DNA of 64,000 nucleotides from Kistimonas asteriae (GCF_018263925.1 NZ_JAEVHF010000009.1:124001-188000), one strand, 5' to 3'. Positions 1-8,398 are shown, counted from the first letter of the stretch. Made by a program: numbers and translations. Notes: generated by a model from the sequence alone, not told the origin.

Positions 1-529
1 AATCAGCATCAACTAACTGCTTACAGAATACAATAAACTCACCATCTCCATATTGAGCATTGATCTTCTCAATAGCATTTAATGAGTACTCTGTATTATT
101 GATTCTCATAAAAATATCTTTAATTATATCCATAGAGAGATTCTTTAAATCTCGCACAGACACAAAATAGTTAAGAAATCTTTTTTTCTCATCAACGGTC
201 AACTCATTAAATGACTTAACCTTATTCTGACTTTTAAAATCGCCTACCGACTTTATATAATCAACTATTGTTGATAACCTTTGCTGTCCGTCAACAACAA
301 CTTCTGAGGATGTTATATTTGTAACATCCATTTCAGCACTAGCAATATAAACTTCCGGAAAAGGATAATTATAAAGTACTGTTTCAATGAAATGAAACTT
401 ATGTTGTTTTTTCCATACCAGCTTTCTTTGGAAGGTTGGATCAATAATTAATGTTTTCGCATCAATTTTATTGTAGAGCTCGATAATTTTAACGTTTGTA
501 GATGGTATACTTTCAAGTAATTGATTCAT
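1..529 (-). CDS. DUF262 (GmrSD N-terminal-like) protein, partial
   Basis: The reading frame starts at an ATG at 529 and runs off the left edge, so only about 176 N-terminal residues are visible. It shows the DUF262 hallmarks: an FQRKLVW block near residue 33, a VVDGQQRLS motif near residue 80 and a RINNTEYSLNAIE block near residue 150. DUF262 is the ParB-like NTPase/nuclease domain of GmrSD-type restriction enzymes and of several phage-defence proteins. The gene follows the nucleotidyltransferase-like gene by 5 bp, so the two are probably one operon. The C-terminal half, which would decide between a GmrSD-like nuclease and another effector, is outside the window. Low GC, like its neighbours, suggests transferred cargo. 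Confidence 0.85.
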   Translation of the reverse strand, partial: MNQLLESIPSTNVKIIELYNKIDAKTLIIDPTFQRKLVWKKQHKFHFIETVLYNYPFPEVYIASAEMDVTNITSSEVVVDGQQRLSTIVDYIKSVGDFKSQNKVKSFNELTVDEKKRFLNYFVSVRDLKNLSMDIIKDIFMRINNTEYSLNAIEKINAQYGDGEFIVFCKQLVDAD

Positions 530-534
530 TATTC

Positions 535-1191
535 TCACGCAATTAAATTAAGAGATAGTGTATGAATATTGTTCGTATGATATTTTTCAAAAAAATACCA
601 TGATTTATATATCCCAATATTCACATCCCTACTGTATTTTGAGGAAAGGTCCTGTTGGACTTTTTCTATATTAGGTGAAATGGTATAATTTCTAGGCAAT
701 AAATCAGGCCTTATCCATCCTTTTAAAATATATTTTGAAAACTGATTTCTTTCCCTAGCTGGAAATGAAGCTAAAAGATAAGAATCAGTATGCTCATAAA
801 GATTCCTTAACTGCTCATCAAAAAGCCTGCTAGAAACTATTGCCACATCAAGATCGGATTTTTTATTACCCGTATCTTTATCATAATCATAATCAAAAGA
901 TTTAAACCTATATAGACCTGGCTCATCCTTATCTGGTTTTATGCTAAACCCCAGTTTTCCAGAACCAACTATCACAATATCTCTGATATGAACATTTAAG
1001 CTGTCTGCTATCGACTTCTTGAATAAAAACTCTTCATCTTCGTCATAATAAAGGTTGAAAAAATAGCTAGCACCATCTATCAAGTGCTTCTGAACGACCT
1101 CTTCTACACCTTTATCCTGGCAATCACTTTTAAACTTAACAAGTTCAGCAACTTCGATTGAACTATAATCTTGGGTCTCAAATGTATTCAT
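535..1191 (-). CDS. Nucleotidyltransferase-fold protein paired with DUF262
   Basis: The protein has about 218 residues from the ATG at 1191, chosen over an upstream in-frame start at 1278 whose extra 29 residues look non-coding. It has a GSGKLGFS motif followed, after about 35 residues, by SDLDVAIVS. This is the Gly-Ser plus Asp-x-Asp pattern of the Pol-beta-type nucleotidyltransferase fold. The substrate cannot be told from sequence. It directly precedes the DUF262 gene with a 5 bp gap, so they probably act together, possibly as a two-gene defence cassette. That function is inference. The region is AT-rich and lies beside prophage genes. Confidence 0.65.
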   Translation of the reverse strand: MNTFETQDYSSIEVAELVKFKSDCQDKGVEEVVQKHLIDGASYFFNLYYDEDEEFLFKKSIADSLNVHIRDIVIVGSGKLGFSIKPDKDEPGLYRFKSFDYDYDKDTGNKKSDLDVAIVSSRLFDEQLRNLYEHTDSYLLASFPARERNQFSKYILKGWIRPDLLPRNYTISPNIEKVQQDLSSKYSRDVNIGIYKSWYFFEKYHTNNIHTLSLNLIA

Positions 1192-1550
1192 AATATTCTT
1201 TGTTAGTATAAACGCCTCGCGAGAAAGTAATAAACATAAAATATGTATTGATGGATTAAACCGCCCAAGTAATTGCAAAAAATCAATCTGACATTTTATC
1301 TTCTAAATTCTGCAGCTTATAGACTGGCCAGCTGTGAAGTTGCTTAGTGATGCACTTAGAAAAACTACAACAAACACACTTTTACAAGTTATCCTCACTA
1401 ATTTCAAGAGCAATCAAAGATAGCAAAGTCTAAACATAATCCATTTAACTAAACAAATTTGTTGAAAAAAATTATACTTTTCCCAGTTTGATTCTACGCT
1501 GGACACTCACACATAAAAACCAGTCGATAAAGACAGTTGAGCGAAAATCG
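1192..1550. other. Intergenic, no gene seen
   Basis: About 360 AT-rich bases upstream of the nucleotidyltransferase/DUF262 pair. I see no convincing ORF or RNA gene. It presumably carries the promoter of that pair, but no clear sigma-70 boxes stand out. Confidence 0.5.
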
Positions 1551-2354
1551 TTATCCCTGAATAGAATTTGATGCACTTTTTACATTCTTTGGCTCAATGT
1601 ATTTTTTTTGGATTATAAATTCTGAAGGCAAACTAATAACCTTGGAGCTTTCCCCATCAAAAATAGCTATTTGCTTTTCGTTTCTGATAATCATTAATCC
1701 TTTATCCACCACTTCATCATATTCTCCATATATTACTATACAGCGACTCCAATTCTTTTCCGCCTCATTCTCGCAACCATTAGAAACATAGTCCTTTATG
1801 GACCGTTCCGATACCCCATAGCCAACATTATACGCAGCACCTGGAAGCAAGACCCAGCATAAAACAGCAAACATAATAACATATACAATCAGAATCACAC
1901 TATATGAAGCTAAACCACCTATACCTACAGCTTTTGTGAAATCGTTATTTTTCCAATGTAGATGCGATATAACTTTTAAAACAAAGTTATATATATCACC
2001 ACCCTTAAATGATGACTCACACCTTATTACTTTTATCAGAAGATAAATAAAAATAATTAATAAAAGAAAGCCTGAGAGCAAAATTAAAAGCGATCTACTT
2101 TCAAAGGTAAGACCAAGAAAAGAAACAATCTCTTTAACGACCGCAACAAAAAAATGAGTAGAAGCATAATATGCAGACACATACGCCTCTTGTATTGTTA
2201 TGGGAAAGTTAGATGTATTTATGCCGGCCCCTGCCAGAATACCCTGATTGTAACTTAAGCCAATTATATAAGCTCCTGGCGCTGCGACTGCAATGATCGA
2301 CAGTATAAGACTTAGCATGTTTAATTTATTCGGTACATCTTTTTTATTTTCCAC
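1551..2354 (-). CDS. Hypothetical multi-pass membrane protein
   Basis: I do not recognise this 267-residue protein. It has about four hydrophobic segments: residues ~12-33, ~65-82, ~88-108 and ~150-175. The last ~90 residues are soluble and carry two cysteines (CENE and SRCIV). The hydrophobic segments and the soluble tail suggest an inner-membrane protein with a globular C-terminal domain. It lies between the CoiA-like gene and the nucleotidyltransferase gene on the same strand, in AT-rich cargo DNA. A membrane component of a defence or superinfection-exclusion function is possible but not shown. Confidence 0.6.
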   Translation of the reverse strand: MENKKDVPNKLNMLSLILSIIAVAAPGAYIIGLSYNQGILAGAGINTSNFPITIQEAYVSAYYASTHFFVAVVKEIVSFLGLTFESRSLLILLSGFLLLIIFIYLLIKVIRCESSFKGGDIYNFVLKVISHLHWKNNDFTKAVGIGGLASYSVILIVYVIMFAVLCWVLLPGAAYNVGYGVSERSIKDYVSNGCENEAEKNWSRCIVIYGEYDEVVDKGLMIIRNEKQIAIFDGESSKVISLPSEFIIQKKYIEPKNVKSASNSIQG

Positions 2355-2414
2355 AACCCTATCCTTGCAGTGTAAGAATTGGTTTCAGGCAACATACACG
2401 TATGATTTTTAGCA

Positions 2415-3200
2415 CTATTTTTTCTTATCTTTCCACCAAGCTTTAAGATTATCGCTATATATCGAGCATTCAGGAATTTTTATAGTTTTACTATTCCATG
2501 CTGACTTATAGGACGGTTTAAAATTCGACCCTATATTTATACCCACCCCCTGCATTGGTGTTTTATATCTACGAGATGTTTTGAAGTAACCACCTGATGA
2601 ATTTTCATGCCCACTTGAATCAAACCATACCGATGATTCAATATAAGTTTGGTAATCACCAAAATGAAATGGAACTACTACCAAATCTGAAAGCCAGTAA
2701 TAAACACGTCCGAAATATACCGCATGAAGCCACTTCTCCCATGCTTTAGGGCTATAGGCTTGATTGTTAAGCTTTTTATCAAGCAGGCATAACCACAGAA
2801 CATATATTCCTTTTTCATGATACGTCCTTGTTCTTTTTGAAATTTCGTTAACCGTCAAATCACTTTTTTGAATTTCAATTGCAACAGGTACACCGTTAAT
2901 CTCTGCATATATATCTGCCACATTATCTCCAAAATTTTTTTCTAATTCACATAATGAGACATGAGGCAGCTCACAAAGTTTATTAAATATCGTTTCCTTA
3001 CAATTACGGTGTGCGTCCGACTCTCCTGCACCATACCTACATTTATACGGGGGTTTATGAGCAAAATGATGAGTTTTTATTGCTCCCTTTTTAACATTAA
3101 CTTCTCTTTTACATCCTGGGCAATAAAAAGGTCCTTCAACTTTTTTAGAACTTCGAGCAATTACTTTTATTTTATCAGAATCACGAATTGCACATAGCAT
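2415..3200 (-). CDS. CoiA-like competence-family nuclease
   Basis: The 261-residue protein has the CoiA layout. An N-terminal zinc-binding motif (YCPGC, then HHFAHK and a further C-x-H-x3-C, residues ~26-70) is followed by a PD-(D/E)xK-like core with ADIYAEINGVPVAIEIQ (D near 92, EIQ near 105). The tail then carries WLCLLDKK. CoiA proteins are linked to DNA processing in natural transformation, but distant members are common on phages and integrative elements, where their role is unclear. Here it lies among prophage cargo, just downstream of the endonuclease I gene, so I favour a phage- or defence-linked nuclease over true competence. Confidence 0.7.
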   Translation of the reverse strand: MLCAIRDSDKIKVIARSSKKVEGPFYCPGCKREVNVKKGAIKTHHFAHKPPYKCRYGAGESDAHRNCKETIFNKLCELPHVSLCELEKNFGDNVADIYAEINGVPVAIEIQKSDLTVNEISKRTRTYHEKGIYVLWLCLLDKKLNNQAYSPKAWEKWLHAVYFGRVYYWLSDLVVVPFHFGDYQTYIESSVWFDSSGHENSSGGYFKTSRRYKTPMQGVGINIGSNFKPSYKSAWNSKTIKIPECSIYSDNLKAWWKDKKK

Positions 3201-3565
3201 GTCATTACTCCTACCAGCCTAACAATTAACATCAACTCTTCCTGAACAAAAGCAGGCTCAGTTCATCATCTACAACCCAAAACACACGAGAAGATCAGCT
3301 TGAACAACTTTACTTAAGCCCTTTGAGCGCTATAAATTCCACTCATAATTCTGCCCCATAAACAAAAACCACGCTACCGCCCGCCAACTTCATACCACCA
3401 TTGTCGGAAGGGCTTTAGGTAGTGTATGTATCCAGTTTCGCGCTACGACACCTCAAAAATAAAGGGGTGATCGTACCGGAAATTTGACATCTTTTGGATA
3501 CCGTTACATACCGAAAAGCCAAGTGCTCGGAAATTACAAGAGTCAGCCCTACATGCTGACGGGAC
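3201..3565. other. Intergenic, no gene seen apart from a hairpin
   Basis: About 365 bases between the endonuclease I and CoiA-like genes, both read leftward. Apart from the small hairpin next to the endonuclease stop codon, I see no gene or RNA. The base composition changes here from prophage-like to AT-rich. Confidence 0.45.
3542..3560 (-). terminator. Small hairpin after the endonuclease I gene
   Basis: The arms GTCAGC and GCTGAC enclose a 7-base loop just past the stop codon at 3566-3568. The T-rich stretch after it on the minus strand is weak, so this is only a candidate terminator. Confidence 0.35.
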
Positions 3566-4312
3566 TCACAACTGACAGGAGTTCACTACATAGCTGTTTT
3601 CGTTACCTTGAGCCTTTGAGATCGCCCTCTCTCTATCACATTCCCAGCCTTGAGCCTTGTACTGCCTGCTCCAGGCTTCCATTAGCTGCCGTTGAGCCTT
3701 GGATAGCTGAACACCGTACTTGTCTGACATATAGAGGTAGGTTCTAGCGACGGCTCCTTTGGCTGAATCCGGTGGCTCTGCCTGCTTATTTTTGAAGTCA
3801 ATTTTCATCGGGCAATCGCCATACATACTCATGCCGGGGCTACCGATCCAGGCACTGAACCGGTAGTTTGAGCGGTCACCGTTCACTTCCCCAATGGAAG
3901 GAAAGAGGTTGTGCATGTCAGCTTCTGCTTTCTTAAACCACTCATCATTCTTACTACAGTTCTTGCGCCCCCCCTCCTTCCAGCAGGCGCGGGTACCCTG
4001 TCGCGCTATGTTATAAGCAGGTACGACATGCTCCCACTCAATACGCTCAGCTCTTGTACGCTGCTTTCGGACTTTATAACCAACGGCATCCAGATCAGGT
4101 ATGCCTTTCTTACCCTGCCAGATTATGGGGGCCTGACAGTATATGGTCGTCTGCCCTTTCAACTCATTCTGGTAAATTTTGACCAGGTTCTTTTTGGCTG
4201 CATAAAAACTGGTTGGCTGCGCATAAACAATGCTGCAAGGTGTAAAGGCGCTGAATAACACCAGCGAAACGATCATTAGATGTGACTTATTACGTCTGTT
4301 CACTTTAATCAC
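3566..4312 (-). CDS. Endonuclease I family secreted DNase
   Basis: The protein has 248 residues and matches the EndA/Dns/Vvn family of periplasmic or secreted DNases that cut DNA through a His-metal-finger site. A signal peptide ends near Ala31. The catalytic motif is EWEHVVP with His95. The second block, [20 protein letters not shown] (residues 131-150), holds the metal-binding Asn. Paired cysteines (60, 110, 119) fit the disulfide-rich periplasmic members. The family normally sits on the host chromosome for nutrition or biofilm turnover. Here it reads on from the prophage nin-like block, so it is probably prophage cargo. Confidence 0.88.
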   Translation of the reverse strand: MIKVNRRNKSHLMIVSLVLFSAFTPCSIVYAQPTSFYAAKKNLVKIYQNELKGQTTIYCQAPIIWQGKKGIPDLDAVGYKVRKQRTRAERIEWEHVVPAYNIARQGTRACWKEGGRKNCSKNDEWFKKAEADMHNLFPSIGEVNGDRSNYRFSAWIGSPGMSMYGDCPMKIDFKNKQAEPPDSAKGAVARTYLYMSDKYGVQLSKAQRQLMEAWSRQYKAQGWECDRERAISKAQGNENSYVVNSCQL

Positions 4313-4371
4313 CGACCTTACAGTACTGGGTAGAATTGAATGCTGATTCTACACGACAAACTCATTACTTC

Positions 4372-4983
4372 TTAGCAAAGCAGAGCAGACTTAAGCTCCA
4401 GCTCTGCAGCTTCGTGCGCCGCATCAAGCAGTGCACGGACCGCCTTTTTCACTTCACACTGGTGCTTGTTCACTGTTGCCTGCTGCTCACTACCACTGGC
4501 CTGGTAGGCGCTTTTGACAAGCTCCGGGCGCAAAGCTCTCAGTGTTAGATACTGGAACCTGACAGCATTATTTACCACTGTTTTCCGGATAGCGCCTGAT
4601 TCAACCAGCGCACGGCGCACGTCCAACCAACCTTCAATTAACGCGGTTCTTGTATTGTCTGTCATCGCCAGCCGCAGGGTATCGTTACCTGTATCGATAT
4701 TTTCGCCATCATGGGTGTAACGCATCTTGAGTACGTGGTAATGAGCCGGCTTCAGCTTTACGCGCAAAAGGCCTGCAGTCATTCCAGCTTGTGTCGCCCA
4801 ATCAACACGGCACAACCTGTCTTGGTCATAATGGACTGCATTAGGCGCAACAGCCTCCAGCTCCGGCCACTTGTCCGCCAGAGCTGAAGCAAGCGCCTGC
4901 CAGCCTGCTGACTTGCAACTATCAAACAGGGAGGCATTGAACGCATTAATCAGTGCTGCTCCGGTTGTTGGATACATGCTCAT
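4372..4983 (-). CDS. Prophage protein in the late-regulator position
   Basis: I do not recognise this 203-residue protein by family. It is the last gene of the nin-like block and its ATG overlaps the DUF1064 stop codon by 4 bases, so it is cotranscribed. A segment around residue 80 (KPAHYHVLKMRY) resembles the HTH-region wording of Q-type antiterminators and sigma region 4. The C-terminus is a charged, alanine-rich helix. Position after the replication and nin genes is where lambdoid phages put the late antiterminator Q, which is my preferred but weak guess. Confidence 0.6.
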   Translation of the reverse strand: MSMYPTTGAALINAFNASLFDSCKSAGWQALASALADKWPELEAVAPNAVHYDQDRLCRVDWATQAGMTAGLLRVKLKPAHYHVLKMRYTHDGENIDTGNDTLRLAMTDNTRTALIEGWLDVRRALVESGAIRKTVVNNAVRFQYLTLRALRPELVKSAYQASGSEQQATVNKHQCEVKKAVRALLDAAHEAAELELKSALLC

Positions 4984-5348
4984 TTACGTGACACCTCCAA
5001 TGTCGGTATTTTCTTAACGACATTAATCTCAATGCCAAACCGCGCTTCTACTTCCCGGCGCTTGATCTTAAAAGCGTCTGTCTCAATGCCTTTGACATCA
5101 GTAAACAGCACAGAGCCGTCTGACCAGAACTCCATGAAATCAATCACCAACCGAGTGCCGCCTTTCAGGTGGAAAGGTGACTGCCTCAAAAAGAACAACA
5201 GCGCCCCGCTTGCCTCTTGCACTTTCAACCAGTCGTAATATCTGGCTTCAAGCTTGCTGTCGAAGCGGATACCATCACGCTCGGTTCTCACCGCGTTGAA
5301 CTTGTGGCGCACCGGACGCATCAGCCAAATCTCCGGGTACTGCGCCAC
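4980..5348 (-). CDS. DUF1064 phage nuclease-like protein
   Basis: The 122-residue protein carries the DUF1064 signature: KFNAVRTERDGIRFDSKLEARYYDW order near the N-terminus, then LVIDFMEFW (Asp near 82) and TDVKGIETDAFKIK (residues ~92-105). This E...D...x-V-K arrangement is that of a small VRR/PD-(D/E)xK nuclease. DUF1064 proteins are usual in phage early regions near replication genes. It overlaps both neighbours by a few bases, marking a tight operon. Confidence 0.8.
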   Translation of the reverse strand: MAQYPEIWLMRPVRHKFNAVRTERDGIRFDSKLEARYYDWLKVQEASGALLFFLRQSPFHLKGGTRLVIDFMEFWSDGSVLFTDVKGIETDAFKIKRREVEARFGIEINVVKKIPTLEVSRK

Positions 5349-5542
5349 TCGTTAATGCGTGAGCGGCGAATCCATGGCGACTTGTGACCACATACAGCAC
5401 AGGTGTGGCGGTACTCGGTACGCATGTAACGCCCCTTGCTGGTTCTAAGGGTCTTCGCGTCCCAGGACAGTTCGAAGGTGTGGCCGATTAGCCGGCAGAG
5501 CATCCGACTTAAAAATGAGGCCGGTTTGTTTTTGTCTTTCAT
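5321..5542 (-). CDS. Small zinc-binding-like phage protein
   Basis: The 73-residue basic protein contains CRLIGHTFE and then HTCAVCGHKS, a likely Cys/His metal site, followed by an arginine-rich tail. Both ends overlap adjacent genes (28 bp with DUF1064, 4 bp with the Ref-like gene), which supports expression within the operon. Family unknown to me. Confidence 0.6.
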   Translation of the reverse strand: MKDKNKPASFLSRMLCRLIGHTFELSWDAKTLRTSKGRYMRTEYRHTCAVCGHKSPWIRRSRINEWRSTRRFG

Positions 5543-5865
5543 AGCAATCCCCCAACAAACGATGAGCGATATACCGCCAGTTCTCTGCGAGTCTGCTCCA
5601 GCAAATCAAGCTCGTGGCCATGCTGTGCGGTGAAGCGTGCAGGACTGACGTGTACTGCATCTTCGCCTTGCCTGTGGTGGTTCGGACAAAGGGGGATCAC
5701 GTCGTAGTCGTTTCTTTCCTGGCCTGTGCCGTAGCCACTGGTGATATGGTGAACCTCTGCCGGTGACTCTCCGTATCCCGCATTACGGCAGGCGATACAG
5801 CCCAACGCTGCAACGTCCCCCAGGTGTCGCCGTTGGTCAGCGGTCTTATTTTTTCTTGCCATCAA
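5539..5865 (-). CDS. Ref-type RecA-dependent HNH nuclease
   Basis: The 108-residue protein has the Ref/HNH pattern: CIAC near residue 23, EVHHITSG near 37, IPLCPNHH near 57 and a closing FTAQHGHELDLLEQT. The paired CxxC and HH sites bind the metal and form the ββα-metal active site. P1 Ref cuts DNA at RecA-made D-loops; lambdoid phages often hold short relatives in the nin region. The two genes on either side overlap it, so it is translated as part of the block. Confidence 0.8.
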   Translation of the reverse strand: MMARKNKTADQRRHLGDVAALGCIACRNAGYGESPAEVHHITSGYGTGQERNDYDVIPLCPNHHRQGEDAVHVSPARFTAQHGHELDLLEQTRRELAVYRSSFVGGLL

Positions 5866-6323
5866 ACCATCCCCAATATGCGATCAACGTGTCGATCAAG
5901 ATCGGTACGGGTGTAGCTCCTTAAAACCCGATGCAGCAATACGTCGGCGGTCTTGCTGTACACAGCTTCAAACTCGTCCTGACTCATCTTTGCAAAGCTA
6001 ATGCTCTTGGCTTCGACCCTAATATCTCCATTCAGGTTGGTTACCACGTCGTAGAATCCAGCAGCACAGGTCACGTCCTTACGGAACCGTTCAAAATTCT
6101 TCTGCGCTGGCAATCCCTTGTACTCACTCTCCGCCGCCTCAAAGGCATCAAAACCGATATTGAGCAAAGAAAAATACTTGCGGTGAAATCCAATGTTACG
6201 AGGCTGCTTCCACTCGCCCCGGATACCTGAACCGATCTTTATCCGGTCACATTTCTCGGCGTCCTGGTGCGTGGCTGGCACAAAACTGCCATCCAGCCGC
6301 TTGACCAGTGTCAGCGTTGTCAC
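5862..6323 (-). CDS. DUF1367 phage protein
   Basis: The 153-residue protein opens with LVKRLDGSFVPAT and carries the PRNIGFHRKYFSLLN block (residues ~41-55), the hallmark of DUF1367. This family is restricted to phages and prophages and sits in nin-like regions next to replication genes; its activity is not known. Four-base overlaps on both sides show translational coupling. Confidence 0.82.
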   Translation of the reverse strand: MTTLTLVKRLDGSFVPATHQDAEKCDRIKIGSGIRGEWKQPRNIGFHRKYFSLLNIGFDAFEAAESEYKGLPAQKNFERFRKDVTCAAGFYDVVTNLNGDIRVEAKSISFAKMSQDEFEAVYSKTADVLLHRVLRSYTRTDLDRHVDRILGMV

Positions 6324-6781
6324 TTGCGATACTCCGCCGCAAGCGCGAGATGGTTATCCATCCAGCGGATAACCTCAGCCAGTGAAAACAGCATTGGGTC
6401 ATTCTGCACTGGCATCAGTCGATAGCGGCGTCCGTTGTGGTTCTTCCAGTTCTTAACCGTGGTGACGTGTGCGCCGGTCAGCTTTGAGACTTCTTCCACC
6501 GTGACAAGATCATTAGGATTGCGCTTGATCCAGTCCCGTGATGACCGAAGTTTCTTGTGGTTGAACTTCGCCGCAAGCCTGCGGGAATTGATGCTGCGGC
6601 CTTGGCGTGTTGCCGATGATGCATCGAACTCGTGATTTAGCTCAATCTGTCCTACCTGTGTAACCTTGCCGCCAGACTTCAGGAAGAATTCAACCTGTGC
6701 AGCTAACGTTTCACGCTCTTCTGCACGCTGCTCAGGACTACAAAAGGCGTTGGTATTATCAGGGATAAATGCGATTTCCAT
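6320..6781 (-). CDS. Putative HTH DNA-binding phage protein
   Basis: The 153-residue protein has a helix-turn-helix-like stretch around residues 90-115 (VTVEEVSKLTGAHVTTVKNW), which fits a MerR/excisionase-type winged HTH. A basic region (SRRLAAKFNHKKLRSSRDW) comes before it. The role is unknown; it could be a regulator of the nin-like block or a DNA-packaging or recombination helper. A GAGAG ribosome site lies about 9 bases before the ATG. Confidence 0.6.
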   Translation of the reverse strand: MEIAFIPDNTNAFCSPEQRAEERETLAAQVEFFLKSGGKVTQVGQIELNHEFDASSATRQGRSINSRRLAAKFNHKKLRSSRDWIKRNPNDLVTVEEVSKLTGAHVTTVKNWKNHNGRRYRLMPVQNDPMLFSLAEVIRWMDNHLALAAEYRK

Positions 6782-6887
6782 TTCTTATTCTCTCTCGCTC
6801 AAGTTTTCCGACGTCCTGCCGATAAGCTTATGTTTTGTACTACCGGAATACAAGGTGTACTACTTCATAAGCCAAAAAAACACTATT
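6782..6887. promoter_or_regulatory. Short gap with nested inverted repeats
   Basis: This spacer contains CTTATG/CATAAG arms around an inner TTGTA/TACAA pair. The TAGTAC/GTACTA-like wording recalls sequences near the early promoter at 10,065-10,100. It may be an operator or internal promoter; support is pattern only. Confidence 0.25.
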
Positions 6888-7025
6888 TCAGTTGAGCAAT
6901 GCAGCCCCATTGGCCAGTAACCAGAACATCACCACCATAAATCCTGCCAGCATTGCGCCCCCTGCCAGGGTATTCGCCAGGGATTCAGGCTCACCGTGTG
7001 TTGTCATGGGTTTGTTGTTGTTCAT
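6888..7025 (-). CDS. 45-residue single-span membrane protein
   Basis: This small gene encodes 45 residues with one hydrophobic helix (about residues 23-40, AMLAGFMVVMFWLLANG). The ATG at 7025 lies one base after the P-like stop codon, and AGGGGG lies about 8 bases upstream, an excellent ribosome site. That and the tight spacing make expression likely. It could be a small inhibitor, a holin-like peptide or a moron protein acting in the inner membrane. Nothing in sequence decides. Confidence 0.65.
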   Translation of the reverse strand: MNNNKPMTTHGEPESLANTLAGGAMLAGFMVVMFWLLANGAALLN

Positions 7026-7026
7026 C

Positions 7027-7758
7027 TCAAAGCCCCCTGATCGTTTTTAGGAATTCAGCGCGTCCACCGCTTGGATTTATGCCCTGCTTGCGCATAGTGT
7101 CTGACAGTTGTTGTGCGTTATGCCGCTCTGTCGCCTCGACTGGGTCAATGCGGCTCAGGTCTTCCAAGGCCTTGCCAACCTTGCCGGTTATATCCTCACC
7201 TCTCACCGCCCGATTTATGAGTGTCTGGTATGCGTGATCAAATTCTCTCCTGGTCTGCTGCTCGTCTGAGTAGCCCTTTAGGGTTAACCAGCCAACTGCG
7301 CGACCGGCAAGCCTTACTGCGTCATGGCTCCAGTTCCATGAAGTGGGCTCGTGGCTGTGATTACAGGCTTCCAACCATGCGTCCCGCACTTTAGGCATTC
7401 CCAGGTCTTCAGCGGTGATTCGACAGTAATCTTCTGCAAACTCAACCGGGTCTGGTAGCCACTCAATGCGAGCGTTACGCAGCTTTTCAATGCCGTGTCG
7501 CACCATGGATGAATTCAAGCCGTTCCACTGAAGCATGTATTCATCCTTTGCCATTTCTATGATCTCCGGCGTCGGGTAAGCTGAGGTAAGCTGGTGTGGC
7601 TTCTTCAACTGCATGATCTTGAACAGGTCGTTCACTAGCTGCTGCTTGGCCTCGTTGATCTGCTCTGGGGTCGCTGCCGACTCCTGGCGCTCCCCAAATT
7701 GCTGCAATGGTTTCCTGTTTTTGGTTACGGCATCCAGAAGTTCTTTTGTTGTTTTCAT
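7027..7758 (-). CDS. Lambda P-like replication protein
   Basis: About 243 residues from the ATG at 7758; an in-frame ATG at 7797 lacks a ribosome site. The region LVNDLFKIMQ...IEMAKDEYMLQW...GIEKLRNAR...WLPDPVEFAEDYC follows the phage P layout, in which the protein recruits the host helicase DnaB to the O-bound origin. It lies directly after the O-like gene, as in lambda. The start region is overlapped by the long O-like frame for 218 bases, which is unusual. Confidence 0.75.
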   Translation of the reverse strand: MKTTKELLDAVTKNRKPLQQFGERQESAATPEQINEAKQQLVNDLFKIMQLKKPHQLTSAYPTPEIIEMAKDEYMLQWNGLNSSMVRHGIEKLRNARIEWLPDPVEFAEDYCRITAEDLGMPKVRDAWLEACNHSHEPTSWNWSHDAVRLAGRAVGWLTLKGYSDEQQTRREFDHAYQTLINRAVRGEDITGKVGKALEDLSRIDPVEATERHNAQQLSDTMRKQGINPSGGRAEFLKTIRGL

Positions 7759-8398
7759 GATTAACCGTCCATGCGTTTTCAAAGTTGCCAGTGTCATTCA
7801 GGAAGGTCGTTGCCTGCTTGACGTACTCCGTTCCGATCTTTCCGGTTACGTCGCAGTAATGGCGGTAACGGTGAACAGCGTTCAACAGGTCTTGCTCGCT
7901 GAAACCGTTTTTCAGGTGTATCAGGTAGGTGCGTTCGGCGGTTTTTTTGTTGCCCTTGGAACCTTGACGTTTCGGGTAACTTTTCCACCAATCTCCGAAC
8001 GAATCACACAATATATTTAACTGACTGGGTAATACTGACTGGGTAACAGTAGAACGAGAGTTCACCTCGTGAACTTTCGGTGTCCGTGAAATGAACTTTC
8101 GGGATAGTTCATTTGGTGAACTTTCGGGATTGGTAATCAGACGATAAATCGTCGTTTTACTACCGCCTGTGAACACTGGTCTTTTATGTCTCTCGATGTA
8201 GCCAGCCACCTCCAAACTATTCAGTTTTTTGGCCAGTGTCGCCCGTGATTTGATCCGGGTTCTTTCCATCAGTCGTTCATAACCCGGCCAGCATTCACCA
8301 TCCTCGTTGGCAAGATCAGCTAAGGCGAGCAACAATAACAGCTCAACATAATCATTTAATGGGCGCTTCCATGCCCAAACAATCGCTTCCAGACTCAT
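7541..8398 (-). CDS. Lambda O-like replication initiator with read-through tail
   Basis: The frame has 285 codons. Residues ~15-75 form a winged-helix initiator domain (RPLNDYVELLLLLALAD, then ERTRIKSRATLAKKLNSL). Residues ~130-210 (DWWKSYPKR to FLNDTGNFENAW) match the C-terminal domain of O/DnaT-type phage initiators. After Trp210 the frame continues for 75 residues of Gln/Ala/Pro-rich sequence that reads a second frame of the P gene. I think the natural stop codon has been lost, by mutation or base error, and the true product ends near residue 210-215. The ATG overlaps the CII-like stop codon. Confidence 0.75.
   Translation of the reverse strand: MSLEAIVWAWKRPLNDYVELLLLLALADLANEDGECWPGYERLMERTRIKSRATLAKKLNSLEVAGYIERHKRPVFTGGSKTTIYRLITNPESSPNELSRKFISRTPKVHEVNSRSTVTQSVLPSQLNILCDSFGDWWKSYPKRQGSKGNKKTAERTYLIHLKNGFSEQDLLNAVHRYRHYCDVTGKIGTEYVKQATTFLNDTGNFENAWTVNHENNKRTSGCRNQKQETIAAIWGAPGVGSDPRADQRGQAAASERPVQDHAVEEATPAYLSLPDAGDHRNGKG

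Noticed and set aside
3484..3747. 87-codon plus-strand frame overlapping the endonuclease I end
   Set aside because: It is mostly opposite the DNase gene and has no protein features.
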